Of a stretch of 64,000 bases of DNA, positions 58,399 through 64,000 are shown piece after piece. The DNA is from Candidatus Saccharibacteria bacterium oral taxon 488 (GTDB taxonomy: Bacteria; Patescibacteriota; Saccharimonadia; Saccharimonadales; Saccharimonadaceae). Within the stretch, counting starts at the first letter, position 1; each line of letters opens with the position of its first letter. The notes below the pieces were generated by a model that saw only the letters and a list, made by a program, of their open reading frames with translations, had not been told where the DNA came from and made no database searches. The stretch lies in the NCBI GenBank assembly GCA_013099195.1, contig CP039999.1, positions 1 through 64,000 on the forward strand, in the 5' to 3' direction. The translations under genes and the position numbers were made by a program.

Positions 58399-60027
58399 AT
58401 GGAACAGATTATTTCTCAGGCGGTGAAGCAACGTTTTGATCGAGATGTGTCGGTGCAATTAACGCGCCCCGATCCAAAGTTTGGCGATTTTGCGACGAAC
58501 GTGGCGCTGCAGCTGGCGAAGCCGCTGTGCAAAAATCCGCGTGAGATTGCTGAGGCGATTGCTGAAGAGCTGCGCGGCCACCAGGAGCTGAGTGAGGTGA
58601 GCGTGGCTGGGCCGGGTTTCATCAATGTGAAATTACGTGATCAGGCGATACTCGAGCTGCTCAAAACCTATCCACGCAGCGCGCGCAGCGGTGAGACGGT
58701 AGTTATCGAGACTAATAATCCAAATCCGTTCAAGGCCATGCATATCGGTCACGCGTTCAACGCGATTGTGGCAGATACGATTGCTAACTTGTTGGCGCTT
58801 GCCGGCACCAAGCTACACCGCGTGAGTTATCACGGCGACGTTGGGGCGCATGTCGGCAAAAGTATGTGGGCGATCCTGCAATACATCGATGGTGATGTGA
58901 AAAAACTTGATGAGATTGTTCCAGCTGAGCGCAATCCTTTTATGAGCAAAATGTATGCTGAAGGCGCTCGGGCATACAAGGAGGATGAGGCGGTAAAGGC
59001 CAAGATTGCCGAGCTTGCCAAACAATCGTTTACGCTGGATGACCCACTCTATAGGCAAGTGTATGAAACCTGCAAGCAGTGGAGTTTTGACGAAATTGAT
59101 CACAACATGCAGCGTATCGGCAATCAGCCGATTGAGCGGCGTTATCTGGAGAGCGAGGCGGATAACAAAGGCGTGCCAATTGTCAAGAAGCATGTACCAA
59201 AGGTGTTCAAGGAAAGTGACGGGGCGCTGGTGTTTCCGGGTAGCCAATATGGCAGCTTTGACAATGTATTTGTGACGAGTCAGGGGTTGGGGTTGTATGG
59301 CGCGCGCGACTTGGGACTGATGACGCTGAAGAACGATGATTTTCATGCCAAGAAAAGCTATATTGTGACCGCCGAGGAGCAAAAAGCCTATTTCCAGGGA
59401 GTGATCAAGGCGGCAGAGTTATGTATACCAGAGCTAACGGGTGTGACTGAAAACATCTCGACCGGTACCGTCAAGCTAGCGACTGGCAAGATGAGTTCAC
59501 GCGACGGCGACGTGATCACCATTGGCTGGTTGTTTGACGAGTTTAGTAAGGCGATTGGTGAGCGGGGCGGTGAGCCAACAGATGACGTGGTGGCTGGCGC
59601 ACTGCGCTATCAATTTTTGAAGGTCAAAATTGGTAGCGATGTGGTCTTTGACGTTAATGATGCGGTCAGTCTGACTGGCAATACGGGTAGCTATCTGCAA
59701 TACGCCCACGCTCGCGCTTGCGGTATTCTCGCTAAATCTTCAGAGTCCGTTACCTTTCCAAGGGTGATTGAAGGTGAGGATCGAGCGCTTATCCGGAAAA
59801 TGACTGAATATACGGAAGTTGTTGAGCGGGCAGTTGAGCAACTGGAGCCACATCATATCTGCACCTATTTGTTTGAATTGGCGCAGGAGTTCAACCGTTA
59901 TTATGAGAAGAATCAAGTTGTCGGCAGCGACAAAGAAGCGCACCGCGTCGGTATTGTGGCGGTGTATGCTGATATCTTGAAGGCGGGACTCACCATTCTT
60001 GGTATCGTCGCCCCTGATAAGTTGTAA
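58399..60027 (+). CDS. argS: Arginyl-tRNA synthetase
   Basis: The 542-residue class I synthetase has an N-terminal Add-1-like domain (about 1-95), HIGH in KAMHIGHAFNAI, the KMSS-like GKMSSRDGDVI, and the C-terminal anticodon-binding DALR domain (YLFELAQEFNRYYEKNQV). It charges the unusual tRNA-Arg(GCG) among others. The next gene starts 33 nt downstream. Confidence 0.96.
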   Translation: MEQIISQAVKQRFDRDVSVQLTRPDPKFGDFATNVALQLAKPLCKNPREIAEAIAEELRGHQELSEVSVAGPGFINVKLRDQAILELLKTYPRSARSGETVVIETNNPNPFKAMHIGHAFNAIVADTIANLLALAGTKLHRVSYHGDVGAHVGKSMWAILQYIDGDVKKLDEIVPAERNPFMSKMYAEGARAYKEDEAVKAKIAELAKQSFTLDDPLYRQVYETCKQWSFDEIDHNMQRIGNQPIERRYLESEADNKGVPIVKKHVPKVFKESDGALVFPGSQYGSFDNVFVTSQGLGLYGARDLGLMTLKNDDFHAKKSYIVTAEEQKAYFQGVIKAAELCIPELTGVTENISTGTVKLATGKMSSRDGDVITIGWLFDEFSKAIGERGGEPTDDVVAGALRYQFLKVKIGSDVVFDVNDAVSLTGNTGSYLQYAHARACGILAKSSESVTFPRVIEGEDRALIRKMTEYTEVVERAVEQLEPHHICTYLFELAQEFNRYYEKNQVVGSDKEAHRVGIVAVYADILKAGLTILGIVAPDKL

Positions 60028-60060
60028 AATATTAGTAAATAATTGTATGATATAGCAGAG

Positions 60061-61131
60061 ATGGACGAGTATCTTTCTGCTAATTTGATGACGCCTAAGC
60101 AGCGATTGATCAAGGCCGAGCCAGGACTACGGCGTGAGTTTTTATTAGATTCGCAGCAGCTGAAATTAATTCGTGCGGTGTATGAACAGTCTCCGCAGAC
60201 GTTTGATGATGCGACGAAGGCAGCGGTTGACATAGCACGGGTGGTACGACAAACGGTGGATTTTGCTCCGACTTTGGCTAACTCACCGCTACTCGATGCA
60301 GTTGAAGTTGCCAATCGTGAGGCTACAAACTGTTTTGGCCATGTCATTATTGCCTCAGAATGTCTGGAGCAGCTCGGCATTGAGCATTGTATTAGTTATG
60401 CGAATCAGCATGCCATGGTGACACTATTTGATTGGAGTAGTAGGCGAGCTTTTTTGCTTGATGTGGCGACGCAGGAGCTATGTTGTGATATGACCGGCGT
60501 GATTGGCAGCGGTGCGCCCAACCCGCTTGACCAGCTAGCGATGGGTGAGTTGCGGGCAGTGAATACATTTTTTTCAGGAGAACTCTTGAAACGGCTACCG
60601 CCGTCGATTGATAGGCAAAAGTTTATTAATTCAAGGCCATGGTTGTCGTTTGATGCTATTGACGTAGCACAATCTCATGAACATGAGCCTCGAAATCGGA
60701 TATTACAATTCTTAACATTACCCTCAGTACCGAGGCGTATGTTGCTGATTCAGCAGTACAATGCCGTCCGACGAGCGGGGTCGGGCAAGATCGAAGCAGC
60801 GAGTAAAGGGCTATCAGAATTATCAGGGGTATATCTTGATGTTGATTCGCGAAATGGCCTGAAGGAAGTTGATGGGTTGTGTCGTCAGCTAATATTGGCA
60901 GGAAAATATGACGAAGCAATTGATTTAGCGACTATGGTGGACGAGAGCTTGGTTCCAGACGATAAATCGAAAAATAAGTTATTTTTGCCAGATATCATAC
61001 GAAAAATTGCCAAACAGACAGGAAACAAGGAGCTTGCCTGGCGGGCTATTAAACTATACGGGGAGAATCCACCAAATAGCCTGCACAACGGTAAGCTTGC
61101 TGCAGCCAGAAAACTTTTAGATAATTTGTAA
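60061..61131 (+). CDS. Predicted transglutaminase-like cysteine enzyme
   Basis: The 356-residue protein has a possible Cys-His-Asp triad in the transglutaminase-like order: Cys91 (ATNCFGHVIIASECLEQL), His117 (ANQHAMVTLFD) and Asp134 (FLLDVATQ). It lacks a signal peptide, so it is cytoplasmic. The C-terminal 150 residues are helical, possibly TPR-like. ATG 60061 is chosen because a TATGAT -10-like box lies 9 nt upstream. Substrate unknown. Confidence 0.55.
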   Translation: MDEYLSANLMTPKQRLIKAEPGLRREFLLDSQQLKLIRAVYEQSPQTFDDATKAAVDIARVVRQTVDFAPTLANSPLLDAVEVANREATNCFGHVIIASECLEQLGIEHCISYANQHAMVTLFDWSSRRAFLLDVATQELCCDMTGVIGSGAPNPLDQLAMGELRAVNTFFSGELLKRLPPSIDRQKFINSRPWLSFDAIDVAQSHEHEPRNRILQFLTLPSVPRRMLLIQQYNAVRRAGSGKIEAASKGLSELSGVYLDVDSRNGLKEVDGLCRQLILAGKYDEAIDLATMVDESLVPDDKSKNKLFLPDIIRKIAKQTGNKELAWRAIKLYGENPPNSLHNGKLAAARKLLDNL

Positions 61132-61177
61132 AGTTTTATGCTACAATCAAGGTACTACTTAACATAAAGGAGTTTTT

Positions 61178-61612
61178 ATGGCAGAGAAGAAAGTAGCCAA
61201 GAAGGCGACTACCAAACAGACGACTACTAAGAAATCGATTGTGAAAAAACCAAGCGTGGCAGCGCTGAAAGAAAAGGCAGCGGCGGTCAAGGGCCATGGC
61301 GGCGGTTTTATGACCTTTATCCGTGAGCAAGGCGTGGTTGGCCTGGCTGTCGGTCTGGCGATCGGTACTGCGGCCGGCGATACCGTGAAAAAGTTGGTGA
61401 CAGCGTTTATCGACCCGCTGGTGCAGCTGATTGTTGGTTCGCAGGAAGGCCTGCAGGCAGCATCATTCTCTGTTGAGATTGCTGGTCGCAAGGGTGAATT
61501 CCTGTACGGTGCATTCGTTAGCTCGCTGATCACTTTGTTAGCGGTGGCGTTTGTGGTGTATGCGATTATTCACTTTTTGAAGCTGGATAAATTAGACAAG
61601 AAAAAAGACTAA
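61178..61612 (+). CDS. Large-conductance mechanosensitive channel MscL-like protein
   Basis: The 144-residue protein has a Lys/Thr/Ala-rich N-terminal extension of about 42 residues. A TM1 of MscL type follows (GVVGLAVGLAIGTAAGDTV, then LVTAFIDPLVQLIVG), then a short periplasmic loop, TM2 (FVSSLITLLAVAFVVYAI) and a Lys-rich end. MscL releases solutes on osmotic downshift. The basic extension is longer than usual. TGC-TACAAT at 61142-61147 and AAAGGAG give promoter and ribosome site. Confidence 0.82.
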   Translation: MAEKKVAKKATTKQTTTKKSIVKKPSVAALKEKAAAVKGHGGGFMTFIREQGVVGLAVGLAIGTAAGDTVKKLVTAFIDPLVQLIVGSQEGLQAASFSVEIAGRKGEFLYGAFVSSLITLLAVAFVVYAIIHFLKLDKLDKKKD

Positions 61613-61629
61613 TTGGGCCTTAAAAACAG

Positions 61630-61658
61630 ATCCGCCGGATAAATACGGCGGATTTTTT
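61630..61658 (+). terminator. Terminator of the MscL-like gene
   Basis: Perfect arms ATCCGCCG and CGGCGGAT with an 8-nt loop, followed by TTTTTAT. Confidence 0.85.
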
Positions 61659-61704
61659 ATGTAAAACGATTTATGCTGGAACAAGATGCGTACCGTACTC
61701 AGGG

Positions 61705-62409
61705 CTAGGAAATCAGCGTGCCGACTGTCTCGCCGCGAGCGGCCCGGGCGATGTTGCCGTCGGTGAGGAGGTCGCAGATGATAACTGGTTTATTTTCTTC
61801 GGCGGCCAGCCCGATGGCAGCCTTGTCCATGATGGTGATATCGGGGTTGGTGAGGATTTGGTTGTAATTAAGATGGTCAAATTTAACAGCGTCAGGGAAT
61901 TTGGTTGGATCTTTGTCGTATACGCCGTCGACTTTCGTTGTTTTGATCACAACGTCGCACTGCATCTCGAGGGCCAGGTTGAGGGCGGCGGTGTCGGTAG
62001 TCAAGAATGGCCGGCCAGTGCCGCAGGCAACGATGACGACGCGACCTTTCTTGATATGACTAAGGGCGCGGCGGAAGGTGTATTGGTCGATGAATTGATT
62101 AATCTCGACAGTAGAGAGAGCGCGGGTCGGTAGGTCGGTGTCATTGAAGACATCAGCCAAGGCAATGGCATTCATCAGGGTTGAGAGCATGCCGATATTG
62201 TGGGCTGAGACGGGCTGGATACCGTGGCCAATGATTTGGTTGCCGCGGACATAATTGCCGCCGCCAACCATGATGACGATTTCGGCGCCGGTTTCTAGAG
62301 CTGGTTTAATTTGTTCGGCGATCCAACGGGCACGTTTGGGATCAAAGCCGCTGGCGAACTCGCCCTGGAGCTGCTCGCCGGATAATTTGAGAAGGATACG
62401 TTTGGTCAT
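61705..62409 (-). CDS. pyrH: Uridylate kinase
   Basis: The 234-residue UMP kinase has KRILLKLSGEQLQG, VMVGGGNYVRG-type IVIMVGGGNYVRG, the GTGRPFLTTDTAA loop and TKVDGVYDKDPTKFPDA. It makes UDP and, together with pyrG, supplies pyrimidine nucleotides. The start ATG 62409 is set by an extended -10 6 nt upstream. It is not next to frr or tsf, its usual neighbours. Confidence 0.95.
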   Translation of the reverse strand: MTKRILLKLSGEQLQGEFASGFDPKRARWIAEQIKPALETGAEIVIMVGGGNYVRGNQIIGHGIQPVSAHNIGMLSTLMNAIALADVFNDTDLPTRALSTVEINQFIDQYTFRRALSHIKKGRVVIVACGTGRPFLTTDTAALNLALEMQCDVVIKTTKVDGVYDKDPTKFPDAVKFDHLNYNQILTNPDITIMDKAAIGLAAEENKPVIICDLLTDGNIARAARGETVGTLIS

Positions 62410-62415
62410 GGTTTT

Positions 62416-62446
62416 AGTGTAGCACGCTGCAAGGAAGTGGTAAAAT
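62416..62446. promoter_or_regulatory. Divergent extended -10 promoters of pyrH and orn, both leaderless
   Basis: Minus strand: TGC-TACACT (62421-62416), 6 nt before the pyrH ATG. Plus strand: TGG-TAAAAT (62441-62446), 6 nt before the orn ATG. The orn block AAGTGGTAAAATAG is the same as before the Mur ligase at 32193. Confidence 0.6.
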
Positions 62447-62452
62447 AGAAAC

Positions 62453-63004
62453 ATGAAAGCCAGTTTTAAGCCGAAAAAGATTTTATGGATGGATTTGGAG
62501 ATGACCGGGCTGGATCCGGTGCGTGATGAGATTTTGGAGGTGGCGGCGATCGTCACGGATTGGGATTTTACGGAGATTGCGACGTATGAGGGAGTGGTGT
62601 GCCATGATTCAGAGAAGCTAGGTAAATTGCTGGATCGAAATGCTAGCTTTTGGAACGAACATCCAGAGGCGCGGCGTGGGTTGGAGCAACAAAATGCCTC
62701 GGGCAAGCCGCTGGCCGAGGTGGAGCATGATTTGCTGGTGTTTTGCGATGAATATTTTGCGGACGAGCCGCGGATTTTACTGGGCGGTAATTCAATTCAC
62801 CAGGATCGGCGGTTTATTGACGGGTGGTGGTCTACGTTGTCAAAAAGGCTACACTATCGGATGCTGGATGTCAGTGCTTGGAAAGTGGTGTTTGAGGGCA
62901 AGTACGGCAAAAAGTTCGCTAAACCAGAGGATCATCGGGCGCTGGAGGACATTCGCGGTAGCATCAAGGAGCTTCAGTATTATCTGAAAAAGGTAAAACC
63001 ATGA
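62453..63004 (+). CDS. orn: Oligoribonuclease
   Basis: The 183-residue DEDDh 3'-5' exonuclease degrades 2-5-nt RNAs. It has WMDLEMTGLDPVRDEILE (Asp, Glu), GNSIHQDRRF and the C-terminal HRALEDIRGSIKEL (His, Asp). Length is normal. Its stop overlaps the next start as ATGA. Confidence 0.94.
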   Translation: MKASFKPKKILWMDLEMTGLDPVRDEILEVAAIVTDWDFTEIATYEGVVCHDSEKLGKLLDRNASFWNEHPEARRGLEQQNASGKPLAEVEHDLLVFCDEYFADEPRILLGGNSIHQDRRFIDGWWSTLSKRLHYRMLDVSAWKVVFEGKYGKKFAKPEDHRALEDIRGSIKELQYYLKKVKP

Positions 63005-63336
63005 CCCATAAACAATTTGAAGAGTTTATTCTCAGTTTGCCTGGCGTATGGCTGGACTATCCGTTTGGCGAGGATGTTGCGGTGTATAAATTTGGCAAGA
63101 GCAATAACGGTGTGGGGAAGATGGTGGCGCTAGTGACGGAGGGCTCAAAGCCACTCAGAGTTAGTCTGAAGTGCGATCCGCTATTGGCTGAGAATCTCCG
63201 CGAGAAGTACGAGACGGTGCTGCCGGGGTATCATCTGAATAAGAAGCACTGGAACACCATCATTTGTTCGGGGCAATTGAGTGATGAAGAAATTTTTGAT
63301 TTGGTGCGACTGAGTTATCAGCTGGCGGCGAAGTGA
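63001..63336 (+). CDS. MmcQ/YjbR family protein
   Basis: The 111-residue protein matches the MmcQ/YjbR (CyaY-like fold) pattern: FILSLPGVWLDYPFGEDVAV, LRVSLKCDPLLAENLREKY and the end HLNKKHWNTI with LSDEEIFDLVRLSYQL. Biochemical role is not settled for the family; DNA binding has been suggested. Coupled to orn. Confidence 0.88.
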   Translation: MTHKQFEEFILSLPGVWLDYPFGEDVAVYKFGKSNNGVGKMVALVTEGSKPLRVSLKCDPLLAENLREKYETVLPGYHLNKKHWNTIICSGQLSDEEIFDLVRLSYQLAAK

Positions 63337-63409
63337 GTAAAACAGCAGGGGCTAATCGCTGAGAAAAGTAGCGCTGATTTGCCCCAGCTGGTGACAGAGT
63401 GAATAAAAC

Positions 63410-64000
63410 TTATGACTTTTCCGAATCACCGGTGATCGCCATGAGCTGCTTGCGTACGTTGGTGAGGTCGGAAATAGTTTTTTCGAGAAAGTCAATTGTG
63501 CTTTTGCTGCGCGAGCCCTCTTTGATACGATTCATCATCAACAGAGTGTCGGCTAGCTCGGTATTCATGGTGTAGGCATAGGTGTTGTCGAGGTCGGCGT
63601 TGAGATAGGCCTCCTCAAATTTTTCCTCGAGCTTTGTTGGTGGGTCGAGCGCGGTGATGTTTTTGAGGTCTTTTTTGACGTCGATATTCTGGGCAGCGGC
63701 TGGTGTTTCGATGGACTTATTGGCAGTGGTGAGTACAGCTGTGAGCGAGCTATTAGCATCTTGGAGCTGGCTGGATTTGAGGCGGGAAGTAAATTTCTCG
63801 GAGACGGTTTGGAGTTTTTGTAGACGAGCAATGAGATTATTTAATGAGGGGCCGCGGGAAGCGTTTTGGGCGGCATTAATAATAAAGACCAGACCGAGCA
63901 GCCCGATGATACCGAGAACGAGCAAGATAATCTTTGACTTTTTATCAAAGCCCTGCGGCGCTGGCGGTGCAGAAATTTGATTGAGATAATCGATACCGGT
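63410..64000 (-). CDS. Membrane protein, 5' end beyond the window
   Basis: The frame is open to the window edge, so the start is not seen. The visible 196 residues begin TGIDYLNQISAPPAPQGFDK, then one membrane segment (IILLVLGIIGLLGLVFII) and an extracytoplasmic helical domain with coiled-coil character (NLIARLQKLQTVSEKFTSRL). It ends ITGDSEKS. Not recognised. Confidence 0.65.
   Translation of the reverse strand, partial: TGIDYLNQISAPPAPQGFDKKSKIILLVLGIIGLLGLVFIINAAQNASRGPSLNNLIARLQKLQTVSEKFTSRLKSSQLQDANSSLTAVLTTANKSIETPAAAQNIDVKKDLKNITALDPPTKLEEKFEEAYLNADLDNTYAYTMNTELADTLLMMNRIKEGSRSKSTIDFLEKTISDLTNVRKQLMAITGDSEKS

Noticed and set aside
63337-63409. Terminator after the MmcQ-like gene
   Set aside because: Imperfect arms (GGGGCTAATC and GATTTGCCCC) pair, but there is no T-run on either strand.
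1-64000. CRISPR arrays, insertion sequences, integrases, rRNA genes
   Set aside because: No regularly spaced direct repeats, no transposase or integrase motifs and no rRNA-like sequence were recognised.
1-64000. UGA recoded as an amino acid, as in some related phyla
   Set aside because: TGA ends many genes precisely at ATGA overlaps with the next start, so it works as a stop here.

Overview
The window looks like an origin-proximal chromosomal segment of a Candidatus Saccharibacteria (TM7) bacterium. It opens on dnaA, followed by a DnaA-box region and dnaN. The organism call rests on several things seen together: roughly 50% GC, a large chromosomal type IV secretion locus with PrgI, TrbL/VirB6-like and tandem pilin genes, few biosynthetic genes, and TGA used as a normal stop (many ATGA overlaps). 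The taxon is an inference; no rRNA gene is present to confirm it.

Layout. 1-2,708: dnaA, probable oriC, dnaN. 2,710-18,666 (minus strand): secretion operon with three small bitopic proteins, a lysozyme-CHAP hydrolase, a 1,062-residue membrane protein ending in a C39-like peptidase, a VirB4 ATPase, a proline-rich TraC-like protein, PrgI and two TrbL/VirB6-like channel proteins. 18,782-19,984: Tat-type lipoprotein and tRNA-Asp. 20,083-22,407 (plus strand): six tandem pilin genes; a seventh lies at 26,096-26,503. 22,526-26,704: small heat-shock protein, ComF, RlmH, a secreted SGNH hydrolase, four tRNAs and a PH-like membrane protein. 26,865-32,152: His-rich secreted protein, valS, a FemAB-type transferase, and tsaD carrying a palindromic insertion. 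32,193-35,663: a Mur ligase and a three-domain RNA-repair enzyme. 35,728-41,566: an AT-rich accessory island with a large secreted SGNH protein, an extra copy of its C-terminal module and a tandem array of small membrane proteins. 41,555-48,662: murF, a PRTase-like gene, CIRCE-controlled groES-groEL and a PGI/PMI enzyme. 48,742-52,183: a MacB-type ABC exporter, tRNA-Ser and a GNAT. 52,483-56,532: class I ribonucleotide reductase cluster. 56,582-64,000: pyrG, argS, a transglutaminase-like protein, an MscL-like channel, pyrH, orn, an MmcQ-like protein and a truncated membrane protein.

Four points stand out. (1) Thirteen genes or operons have a recognisable promoter whose -10 box ends only 6-10 nt before the start codon, most with an extended TGn -10, so their mRNAs should be leaderless; genes inside operons use Shine-Dalgarno sites or ATGA overlaps. 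(2) The ribonucleotide reductase looks class Ic-like: Phe replaces the radical Tyr and Glu the first Asp ligand in NrdB, while NrdA lacks the usual C-terminal redox cysteines. A tiny CxxC-ended protein is encoded just downstream. (3) tsaD contains an in-frame ~163-bp insertion with perfect 21-bp inverted ends. (4) Three parS-like TTCACGTGAA sites lie within 385 bp in and before valS.

All calls come from reading the sequence; no database search was run.
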